This document shows, piece by piece, positions 29,191 to 35,977 of a stretch of 64,000 nucleotides of DNA. Both the position numbers and the translations under genes were made by a program. Each line of letters starts with the position of its first letter. Position 1 is the stretch's first letter. The notes beneath the pieces are model-generated. The model was given only the letters and a program-made list of their open reading frames with translations, ran no database searches and was not told the origin of the DNA. This DNA is from Gammaproteobacteria bacterium (GTDB taxonomy: Bacteria > Pseudomonadota > Gammaproteobacteria > Steroidobacterales > Woeseiaceae), in the NCBI GenBank assembly GCA_029884165.1, contig JAOUIH010000005.1:19520-83519 (forward strand), given 5' to 3'.

Positions 29191-30432
29191 TTACTCGAGT
29201 TCGAAACTCATGCCCGCGTTCTGCTGCAGGCGCTCGATCAGCCGCTGGCCCAGCGCGGAGGCGGGCGTCCAGAAACCGCCGGGGACCTCCAGGTCGTCGG
29301 CCGCGAGGCAGACGGCGCTTTCGGCCAGCATGCGGCTGGTCGCACCGTAGCCCGGGTCCCGATTGCCCTTCACCCGGGCCCGGAGTTCCTTTCCCGAGGC
29401 AGTCGTTCCGACCAGGATCATGTTGAAGAAACCGTTTTCGCGCGCCTCGCGATCCGGCCCCTCCCCGGGCTCGGGAAGCAGCCGCTGGACCAGGTACCGG
29501 CGCAGGAAATCGCTCGAGGCCGCGGCGACAAATCCTCCCAGCCCGGCGGTCATTGAGGCGGCTTTCAGCCAGCCGGCCGGTCCGCGCCCGGCGATCGTGG
29601 CTTCCGAGTAACGGAAGTCGCGTCCCCAGGGGTGGCCCATCAGGGCATTGCTGCGCCTGACGACCCGCATGTTGATCGTTGCCATGACAAAGGGAGCCGT
29701 CCAGACACCGAGTTCGTCGCTGAAGGCGACGCCGTACTGGTCACGGCCGTCCGGCCCCTGGCGCTCGCCGGCCGGGTTCAGGCTGTAGGGGTCGGTCATC
29801 GTCCGGGCGACGGCCCGGTCGCTGCGCGCCTCCTCGATAGCGTTCAGCATGCTGGCGACCGTGCCACCGCTCGCCCCGCCGCGCATCGCGCGCACCAGCA
29901 GCGTGACCTGCTTGCAGGGCTCGCCGAAGTGCTCGAGAGACTGCTGCTGCAGGAACAGCACGCCCAAGTCGGAGGGTATGGAGTCGAAGCCGCAGGCGTG
30001 CACGATCCGCGCGCCGCTGGCAGCGGCGTTTTCGTGGTATGCATCGATCATGCGGCGCATCCACTGGACTTCGCCAGCGAGGTCCACGTAATCGGTGGCA
30101 CTTCGGACGCAGGCTTCGACCAGCGGGCTGCCGTATTTCGCGTACGGACCAACGGTCGTCAGCATTACGCGGGCGCGTCCGGCCAGCTCCGCCAGCGTCG
30201 ACGGCGAATCGCTATCGGCCTGGAATTGCGGCACGCGACCCGGGTCGACGCCGATCTCGCTCATGACACTGCGCAGCTTGCCGGGTTTGCGCGCAGCCAC
30301 GGCCCAGCGGAACTCCGGCGTATCACCGTAACGCTCATGCAGGTATTCCGCGACAAGGCGGCCGGTGAAGCCAGTCGCGCCGTAGACAACGACGTCGAAA
30401 TCGCGGTTTTCTCGAGCAGCAGGCGGCGCCAT
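29191..30432 (-). CDS. Saccharopine dehydrogenase-like NAD(P)-binding oxidoreductase
   Basis: 413 residues. The Rossmann motif VVVYGATGFTGRLVAEYL (14-31) is followed by RWAVAARKPGKL, LTTVGPYAKYGSPLVEACV, the patch ACGFDSIPSDLGVLF, and a C-terminal region GFWTPASALGQRLIERLQ. This is the SCCPDH / trans-acting enoyl reductase group, not true lysine-pathway saccharopine dehydrogenase. Mycobacterial relatives reduce polyketide or lipid intermediates; lipid-droplet links exist in eukaryotes. The substrate here is unknown. It sits beside the acyltransferase fusion, which fits a lipid role (inference). Confidence 0.88.
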   Translation of the reverse strand: MAPPAARENRDFDVVVYGATGFTGRLVAEYLHERYGDTPEFRWAVAARKPGKLRSVMSEIGVDPGRVPQFQADSDSPSTLAELAGRARVMLTTVGPYAKYGSPLVEACVRSATDYVDLAGEVQWMRRMIDAYHENAAASGARIVHACGFDSIPSDLGVLFLQQQSLEHFGEPCKQVTLLVRAMRGGASGGTVASMLNAIEEARSDRAVARTMTDPYSLNPAGERQGPDGRDQYGVAFSDELGVWTAPFVMATINMRVVRRSNALMGHPWGRDFRYSEATIAGRGPAGWLKAASMTAGLGGFVAAASSDFLRRYLVQRLLPEPGEGPDREARENGFFNMILVGTTASGKELRARVKGNRDPGYGATSRMLAESAVCLAADDLEVPGGFWTPASALGQRLIERLQQNAGMSFELE

Positions 30433-30609
30433 GCGGGAAGCCTAGTACCACGGCGAGGACGGCACAACAGCATGTCGGCATGCGAGGCCGTGTCGATAGC
30501 TATTGCCGTTGGTCGCCGGGTTGCGGATCATCGCTGATTCGGGCCCAACCCGCGCAGCGCCGGGCGGGGGTCCGGACCTGTTTCTGCCTGTGCCTGACCG
30601 AGAGTAGTC

Positions 30610-31137
30610 ATGACCAAAAAGAGCTTTATTATCCTTGCCCTCCTGTTTGCATTGCCGGCCCTGCCGCAGGAATTCGAGCACGAACCGGTCGTCACGCTGG
30701 GTACGCCGCAGATCCTCAATGATGCATCGGTCCTGCCGGGCTCCGGCCTGGTGTCGACCGGGCAGCCGAATGCGGAGGTACTCGAGGCGGCGGCAAAGGC
30801 CGGCTACGTGGCGGTCGTCGACATGCGCCTGCCGGAAGAGGATCGCGGGATCGACGAGCGCGCCGTTACCGAGAGGCTCGGCATGAGCTACGTGGCCTTT
30901 CCGATCGGCGCGCCGGACACGGTCACCTGGGAAAACGCGGCGGCGCTGGACGAGATTCTGGCCGGCTTCGACGGGCCGGTGCTGATGCACTGCGCGAGCG
31001 GCAACCGCGTCGGCGCACTGCTGGCGCTGCGCGCGAAAGCAAACGGTGCCAGCAGCGAGCAGGCGCTCGAGATCGGCAAGCAGGGCGGCCTGACGCGCTA
31101 CGAGAAGGTCGTCCGGGAGCGCCTCGAGCTCGAATAG
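30610..31137 (+). CDS. Exported protein phosphatase-like protein (BLH/DSP-like fold)
   Basis: 175 residues. A short signal peptide (about 1-20: SFIILALLFALPALPQ) precedes a dual-specificity phosphatase-like domain with STGQPNAEVLEAAAKAGY, VVDMRLPEEDRG and the signature loop HCASGNRVG, giving nucleophile C128 and phosphate-binding R133. This resembles the phosphatase part of beta-lactamase-hydrolase-like (BLH) proteins. Location in the periplasm is predicted. Substrate unknown. The gene stands alone between divergent and convergent neighbours. Confidence 0.82.
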   Translation: MTKKSFIILALLFALPALPQEFEHEPVVTLGTPQILNDASVLPGSGLVSTGQPNAEVLEAAAKAGYVAVVDMRLPEEDRGIDERAVTERLGMSYVAFPIGAPDTVTWENAAALDEILAGFDGPVLMHCASGNRVGALLALRAKANGASSEQALEIGKQGGLTRYEKVVRERLELE

Positions 31138-31139
31138 GC

Positions 31140-31991
31140 CTAGAAACGGCCCGCCTGGTAGTCGAAGAAGGCGCGGCGCAGTTCTTCCTGCGTGTTCATC
31201 ACGAACGGACCGCCGCGCGCGATCGGTTCTTTCAGTGCGCGAGCCGAGACGAGCAGGAAGCGGGCCTCGGCGGAAACGGACTCCGCTTCGACGATCGACC
31301 CGTCACCCAGTACCGCGAGGCTGCCCTCGTCGACGCGGGTGCCGTTGATGTCGAGGCGGCCCTGCACGACGAACGCGAAGGCGTTGTGCATCTCCGGCAG
31401 GGGCTCGGCGAACACACGTCCCGCCGCCAGCCGTATATCCAGGTAGATCGGGGCCGTCGGCCGGCCGATAACCGGGCCTTCCGTCCCCAGCCGCGTCGTG
31501 CCGGCGATCACGGCGATTCGCTGGTCGCCGTCGCGGGTTTCCACGGGGATCTCGTCGGCCGGGTACTCGTGGTACGCGGGCGGCACCATCTTGTTGGCCG
31601 CCGGCAGATTGACCCAGAGCTGGGTGCCCCACATCAGCCCCTGGTCCTGCTCGGGCATCTCGGAATGGACGATGCCGCGGCCAGCCGTCATCCACTGGAC
31701 ACCACCGGGACGGATGATGCCCTCGTTTCCCGCGTTGTCCCGGTGGCGCATCTGGCCCGCGAACATGTAAGTCACGGTCTCGAACCCGCGGTGCGGATGG
31801 GGCGGGAAGCCGGCGATATAGTCGTCCGGATCGTCCGAGCGAAACACGTCGAACAGCAGGAAAGGGTCCAGGTGGTCCAGCGCATGTGTGCCGATGATCC
31901 GGGTCATGCGCACGCCGGCGCCGTCGGACGCCGGCAGGCCCGGCGTCACCAGGCGCACGGTCCGGACGGCGTTGTCGGATGTCGGTGTCAT
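31140..31991 (-). CDS. Pirin family protein
   Basis: 283 residues. Bicupin protein with metal-binding motif FPPHPHRGFETVTYMFAGQM in the first cupin, GGVQWMTAGRGIVHSEMP, and a second cupin of the pirin_C type (residues about 175-280). Bacterial pirins often act as quercetinase-like dioxygenases or regulators. The stop codons of this gene and of the phosphatase gene converge with only two bases between. Function beyond the family is not predictable. Confidence 0.93.
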   Translation of the reverse strand: MTPTSDNAVRTVRLVTPGLPASDGAGVRMTRIIGTHALDHLDPFLLFDVFRSDDPDDYIAGFPPHPHRGFETVTYMFAGQMRHRDNAGNEGIIRPGGVQWMTAGRGIVHSEMPEQDQGLMWGTQLWVNLPAANKMVPPAYHEYPADEIPVETRDGDQRIAVIAGTTRLGTEGPVIGRPTAPIYLDIRLAAGRVFAEPLPEMHNAFAFVVQGRLDINGTRVDEGSLAVLGDGSIVEAESVSAEARFLLVSARALKEPIARGGPFVMNTQEELRRAFFDYQAGRF

Positions 31992-32264
31992 GTCGGATTG
32001 CCGGACTGATCGGGGGGCCGCATTTTCAGATCATGCCCGTCGAATGGCAAGTACGAACGCTTATCGTCGCTCACCGGCACCGAGAAAGTCGTTTGCCTGA
32101 CGACACGATTCACCCCCTGACGGGGTCGGCGGCGGTGACCTGGCTCCTGTCGCCGGGCGGGCATGGTTTCGCGACCGGAGGACGGTTCTTGCTCCAGTCA
32201 CCGGCACAATGCATTTTGGCGCAACAGACTCATTGGTCACCTGCCATTCTGTTCATTCGTCTTC

Positions 32265-32469
32265 GGCGGCAACATTGGAGCAACGGCTGAGAGCCTACAG
32301 AGCGCTAATTGACGACGACATAGCGCCGGAGTTATTGACACTAGTCCGCGACACGACCAATGCTTGCCGGGTACTGGGCAACGAGCGATTCAAGGATCAG
32401 ATCGAATCCACGCTCGGCCGATCTGTCCGGCCGGGAAAGCCGGGACCCCCGGCAAAGAATTCCGCCTGA
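32265..32469 (+). pseudogene. C-terminal remnant of a REP-associated tyrosine transposase (RAYT)
   Basis: The last 67 codons read TLEQRLRAYRALIDDDIAPE, then LVRDTTNACRVLGNERFKDQ and LGRSVRPGKPGPPAK. This is the end typical of RAYT (IS200-like, Y1 HUH) proteins, whose usual pattern is ...YRALF...IR.AT..G..LGNERF...I...LGR.V.PGKPGRP. The catalytic HUH and tyrosine part is missing; 31992-32264 shows no homologous reading frame. Seventeen bases... the region after the stop carries the short conserved tail shared with the 195 bp repeats (32484-32511). I take it as a decayed copy. Confidence 0.75.
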
Positions 32470-32483
32470 AAAAGCCGTCTATT

Positions 32484-32511
32484 CGCAAATCGCTGTTCGA
32501 CCCTATTTTCC
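32484..32511 (+). repeat. 3' end of the 195 bp repeat family, following the RAYT remnant
   Basis: CGCAAATCGCTGTTCGACCC followed by TATTTTCC. The same end is seen at 33631-33656 (GCAATCGCGGTTCGACCCTA, then TTTTCC) and, interrupted, at 34660-34678. It stops directly at the TAA of the cysteine-rich protein gene on the other strand. Confidence 0.75.
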
Positions 32512-33192
32512 TTATTGGTTGCATACTGGCGCGTTCGCGGCAAGCGCTACGCAAGCGTGCAGTTGATCCTCAGTCAGGTTGGGGATAAGTCGCAAATCGT
32601 AATCACCGATGGCTTCGTCTTGCCGGAGGAACTCGCAGGCACGATAAGGGTTATCATACTGGTCAGCGGTGATATATGCCTGCGCGTGCGTACGCCAGTC
32701 AGCGGTCGCGCAACCGCCATAAATCGCACACTCCTCGGTTGCCAACACGCTTAGCCCTGGCGTGATGTAGCACTGCGTGTACCCCGCCGGGACCGAGTCC
32801 GTGTCGTTGTACCCGTCAATAGCCATTATCTCTTCCGGCGTGTAACAGGGACACTCGGATTGTTTGGGTACAACGCAGGGCATCTCGGGGTCCGTAGATC
32901 CTTTTCGCTGGTTGTATTTCTCGAGGATCCGCCGCGCAGGGCCTCGTGCATCGAACAATGCCTGAATCTCCTCTTCCGTCAGCGGGACGCTCTCGGAAGA
33001 AATATCTTGTGCCTCGCAGTAGGCTACGCACAAGCCGTACAACGCCTGTGTCACGCCATCTGCTTGCAACGGGTCACAGATGGACTCCTGCACCGGTGTT
33101 GTCTGGTCTGGCGACTGCGCCATTGCTGTGGACCCTGAAAGGGTAAGCGCGGCCAGGACGATACCGGAAACGCCCAGAATGATGATGTTCAT
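32512..33192 (-). CDS. Secreted cysteine-rich protein under a c-di-GMP riboswitch
   Basis: 226 residues from the ATG at 33192, which has GGGGAG five bases upstream. A signal peptide (about 1-25, ending STAMA) is followed by a mature part with 12 cysteines, including GLCVAYCEAQ, SECPCYTPEE and ECAIYGGC. An even number of cysteines suggests disulfide bonds in the periplasm or outside the cell. Similar AYCEA and CPCxT patterns occur, as I recall, in secreted proteins of environmental Delta- and Gammaproteobacteria with no known function. The 5' leader holds a GEMM-I aptamer (33256-33336), so expression should follow c-di-GMP, as for adhesins or matrix proteins. The stop codon abuts the repeat tail after the RAYT remnant. 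Confidence 0.85.
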   Translation of the reverse strand: MNIIILGVSGIVLAALTLSGSTAMAQSPDQTTPVQESICDPLQADGVTQALYGLCVAYCEAQDISSESVPLTEEEIQALFDARGPARRILEKYNQRKGSTDPEMPCVVPKQSECPCYTPEEIMAIDGYNDTDSVPAGYTQCYITPGLSVLATEECAIYGGCATADWRTHAQAYITADQYDNPYRACEFLRQDEAIGDYDLRLIPNLTEDQLHACVALAANAPVCNQ

Positions 33193-33193
33193 A

Positions 33194-33261
33194 ATGACTC
33201 CCCATTCACAATTTAACGATGAACGGTAGCTCGGCGGTCTTGGGGTCCTTCGGGGAGTCAT
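33194..33261 (-). promoter_or_regulatory. Ribosome-site-masking hairpin (riboswitch expression platform)
   Basis: In the mRNA, ATGACTCCCC (33261-33252), lying directly after the aptamer, is perfectly complementary to GGGGAGTCAT (33203-33194), which contains the ribosome binding site of the cysteine-rich gene. Pairing would hide the site; ligand binding to the aptamer could alter this. Whether c-di-GMP turns the gene on or off cannot be told from sequence. Confidence 0.6.
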
Positions 33262-33336
33262 CCATGGCTTCTCGGAGGAAGCGAGGACCCGTGGCTTTGC
33301 GTCACCGGCTTTCGCCGGATTTGCCTTTGGCGTGTT
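33256..33336 (-). promoter_or_regulatory. c-di-GMP-I (GEMM) riboswitch aptamer
   Basis: Read on the minus strand the leader contains CACGCCAAAGGCAAATCC, then GGC-GAAA-GCC, then GGTGACGCAAAGCCACGGG, a CTCG/CGAG stem, and AAGCCATGG. These match the invariant parts of the GEMM-I aptamer: GGCAAA-CC, a GAAA tetraloop on a short stem, GACGCAAAGCC, and the closing GCC-GG strand with the tetraloop receptor. It precedes the secreted cysteine-rich protein by about 65 bases. Ends are approximate. Confidence 0.88.
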
Positions 33337-33454
33337 TGTCTTTTGCGCCTGACCGCGAAGGTCAGCTATAAGCACAAATGCTTACGGAAACGGACCCGCC
33401 TGTCTGCTTCGGTAGACCTGGACCACGTCCAAACCGACGGCGGACTGATAAAGA

Positions 33455-33656
33455 GATCGGGGTCGAACCGCGAATCATTTTGCTCGCGCAAGCGTGCGTG
33501 GAATCGTTAGCTCATCTTTCGAGACCGAAGCCATTGCTGATTGCACCGTCAACCCTGGAAATAGGCCGGTGCCGGTATTGAGTTATAGCTGACTGAAATA
33601 AATCAACACGGGCATAGCGGCTAATTTCCGGCAATCGCGGTTCGACCCTATTTTCC
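33455..33656 (+). repeat. MITE-like 195 bp repeat, copy 1
   Basis: Ends are imperfect inverted repeats: GGGTCGAACCGCGAAT (33460-33475) against the complement of 33633-33648 (15 of 16 match). The interior aligns through its whole length with copy 2 at 34486, with scattered substitutions (for example GCTCGCGCA, GATCGTT/AATCGTT, TTGCTGA, GTCAACCC, GGTATTGAG/GGTGTTGAG, AGCGGCT). No reading frame is present. It ends 18 bases before the stop of the trmH-like gene. Confidence 0.8.
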
Positions 33657-33674
33657 CGGCAAATCGCCCCGGCG

Positions 33675-34361
33675 TCACTCCTGCGCACTGACGGTCGATA
33701 TGTCGATCAGCGGGTTCGCGGCGATCATGCCGTCAGCCGTGAGCTCGGGATAGGGTTTGCCCAGGGCACGGCAACGTTCGGCGATGTCGGGATACGACCA
33801 CTCGAACAGCGTACGAGCACGCTCGTCGGGCGTTAGACGCGACTGGTCGTACAAACCTGCCGCGCGCCGCTGTCGCTCGGCCTCGAACAGAATGATGCCG
33901 ACGACGACCGACACGGTCAGCGACGATCCGTGACCGTGCATCGGAATGGCGACGTGCTCGTCGGCCTCGGCGCGCGCAGCGTCGGTCAGGCCAACGAGTT
34001 CGCCCCCGACCATGATCGCCACCTTCTGTGTGTAATCGACATCGCGATAATCGCGCGATCTTTCACTACCGTACGCGGCCACGAGCCGCCAGCCGTCGGC
34101 ACGTAACGCCGTGAGTGCCGCGCGCGTCGAGCGGTGCGTCGTCACGGCGATCCAGTGCTTCGCGCCGCCCAGGCTCATGTAATTACGACGCGCCAATTCG
34201 CCTGTGGAGATTGTGTGCACTTGCTGAATTCCGACGGCGTCGGCCGTGCGGATGATCGCAGAGACGTTGTGTGGTTTGGTTACGGCGTCCATAAACACTG
34301 TAAGGTCGGGCTGGCGGGCGTCTAGGGCGCGCTGGTGGCTTGCGGTTGGATCGCGTGTCAT
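33675..34361 (-). CDS. trmH: TrmH-like tRNA/rRNA 2'-O-methyltransferase (SpoU family)
   Basis: 228 residues from the ATG at 34361 (AAGGA seven bases upstream). It follows E. coli TrmH closely: ARQPDLTVFMDAVTKPHNVSA (near 15-35), motif 1 N32...R38, motif 2 VGGELVGLT (E121), and the C-terminal LYDQSRLTPDERARTLFEWSYPD. TrmH methylates G18 in the D-loop of tRNAs. In motif 3 the usual SLNVSVA reads SLTVSVV, so the conserved asparagine is T149; this could weaken activity or change specificity. The gene is flanked on both sides by the 195 bp repeat, in the same orientation. Confidence 0.88.
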   Translation of the reverse strand: MTRDPTASHQRALDARQPDLTVFMDAVTKPHNVSAIIRTADAVGIQQVHTISTGELARRNYMSLGGAKHWIAVTTHRSTRAALTALRADGWRLVAAYGSERSRDYRDVDYTQKVAIMVGGELVGLTDAARAEADEHVAIPMHGHGSSLTVSVVVGIILFEAERQRRAAGLYDQSRLTPDERARTLFEWSYPDIAERCRALGKPYPELTADGMIAANPLIDISTVSAQE

Positions 34362-34485
34362 CGGTGTTCCTTGGCGCACGTGTACGAACATCGTAGCAGT
34401 AGGCTACGTGCGCGAAACGGTACGGCTTCACAATCGCTCGCTTGTGCGTCGGTCCAGCGCTCCAGCTTATGTTTCAAACCACACA

Positions 34486-34678
34486 GATCGGGGTCGAACC
34501 GCGAATTATTGCGCTCGCGCATGCCGGCGCGGGATCGTTCGCTGATATTTCGCGACCGAGGTCGTTGCTGAATTCCCTGTCAACCCGGGAAACAGGTCGA
34601 TACTGGTGTTGAGCTATGCCGCACTGTAGTAAGTCACACCCGCACAGCGGCTCATTTCCGCAAATCGCTGTCTGACCC
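34486..34678 (+). repeat. MITE-like 195 bp repeat, copy 2, end interrupted by IS4 element
   Basis: Starts GATCGGGGTCGAACCGCGAA as in copy 1 and ends GCAAATCGCTGTCTGACCC, where the IS element begins. The lost end CCGATTTCCC resumes after the IS at 35961, matching the TATTTTCCC end of the other copies. So the repeat was present before the IS inserted. Confidence 0.75.
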
Positions 34679-35956
34679 ACTGCTGTCCCATAGACTCACG
34701 TGAATGCCAGATGTGCCTGCGGGTTGGGCGGGTCTGGGACGGTCGGGTCGCCGCGCAGCAGGGCCATCAGATTTCGTCGGGCGAACAGGTTGAGTTGGAG
34801 TAAGCGGATCATTGTTTGTAGGGAGGCGTGAAGTTTCGATGCGTATTTGAGATAGGCGAGCATCAGGTACATGCAAAGCGCGATCCAGATTTGCGTCATC
34901 ACGGCGTTTCGGCTGGTGCCCAGGAATGCCTTGATCTTCAGGTTTTGCTTGATCCACTTGAAGAAGAGTTCGATCTGCCAGCGCTGCCTGTAGCAGGCGG
35001 CGATGGTGCTCGCCGAGAGACCGAAGTGGTTGCTCAGAAAGACATAGCGGCGTCCGGTGTCCGCATCCCGGTAAACGACCCGACGCAGCGGGGCCAGTGC
35101 TTCACGGCGAGACTTGATGCCGGTTAACTCAATGGTTTGGTCGCAGATCAGACCCTGTGACTTGTCGACTTTGCGGCGCTCCACGACCTTGTAACGGGCA
35201 TCGCGCTTCTGGCGCCCAATGAAGAAAACCCCTTGATTTGTCAGGGTGGTATACCAGCTGTAGTCATCGTATCCCTTGTCGAAGACGACGATACTGCCGC
35301 GCGGCAACGACAGCGAGCGGGCCACTTCGATGTCTGAGCGTCGTGGCTCGGTGAGCGTGGCGAAGGCCGGCAGATGTCCCCGGTGGTCGAGGCCCAGGTG
35401 CAACTTGATGGCGGCCTTGCTCAGCGCAAAATGCCCCCAGGGAAACAGCTTCAGCGACAGATCGATCAGCGAGGAGTCCAGCGAGTAGAGCGCGTTCTTG
35501 AAGCGAAAGCCATGGCCCGGCCGGTGCGTTCTGCAACGCTGGTACAGCGTGCCGAATAGCGCTTCGTAGAACGAGCAGGGCTGCTGTTCGTTCACCCGGG
35601 CCAGCGTCGAGCGGGTCACCCGCAAGGCACCGAGGTGATACCAGCGCGATCGCTGGGCATCGGCGTTGGCGACGACGTCGCGAAGACTGTGGCGTCCGGA
35701 GAGCTGGCCCATCGCCAGGGCGACAAACTGCGACCAGCGAGACGTTTTGCGGAATCGACGGCCGACATGGTGGCGCTCGGCGAGACCGTCAAATCGATGT
35801 CTCGGCACCATTTTCAACAATTGTGCGAATACCGTATTATGATGAGCCATAGGCTTGGTTCCTTCGTTTGATCAACAGGTTGTGTCGTAACTCCTATTGT
35901 ATCGAACGACGTGAACCAGGCCTTTTTACTTGCACTTTATGGGACAGCAGTGGGTC
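34674..35956 (-). mobile_element. IS4-family insertion sequence
   Basis: About 1.28 kb bounded by 19-base perfect inverted repeats (34674-34692 and 35938-35956; core GACCCACTGCTGTCCCATA). An 8-base direct repeat TCTGACCC at 34671-34678 and 35955-35962 may be the target duplication; because it overlaps the inverted repeats by a few bases, the exact ends are uncertain. One transposase gene fills the element. It looks intact. Confidence 0.85.
34696..35850 (-). CDS. IS4-family transposase
   Basis: 384 residues, complete, with GAAGGA eight bases before the ATG. An N-terminal DUF4372-type region (HHNTVFAQLLKMVPRHRFDGL) precedes the DDE core: D125 (YSLDSSLIDL), D191 (VVFDKGYDDY) and E294 in the Y-x2-R-x3-E-x6-K signature (YRQRWQIELFFKWIKQ). 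A C-terminal DUF4096-like end (LQLNLFARRNLMALL) follows. No frameshift or stop interrupts it, so it may still be active. Confidence 0.95.
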   Translation of the reverse strand: MAHHNTVFAQLLKMVPRHRFDGLAERHHVGRRFRKTSRWSQFVALAMGQLSGRHSLRDVVANADAQRSRWYHLGALRVTRSTLARVNEQQPCSFYEALFGTLYQRCRTHRPGHGFRFKNALYSLDSSLIDLSLKLFPWGHFALSKAAIKLHLGLDHRGHLPAFATLTEPRRSDIEVARSLSLPRGSIVVFDKGYDDYSWYTTLTNQGVFFIGRQKRDARYKVVERRKVDKSQGLICDQTIELTGIKSRREALAPLRRVVYRDADTGRRYVFLSNHFGLSASTIAACYRQRWQIELFFKWIKQNLKIKAFLGTSRNAVMTQIWIALCMYLMLAYLKYASKLHASLQTMIRLLQLNLFARRNLMALLRGDPTVPDPPNPQAHLAFT

Positions 35957-35977
35957 TGACCCCGATTTCCCGATTTC

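Noticed and set aside
31992..32264. Upstream part of the RAYT gene
   Set aside because: No frame shows the HUH or tyrosine motifs; the region between the pirin gene and the remnant holds nothing that I can identify.
32512..33375. Longer start (33375) for the cysteine-rich protein
   Set aside because: The extra 61 codons run through the riboswitch aptamer; the start at 33192 has a ribosome site and is followed directly by a signal peptide.
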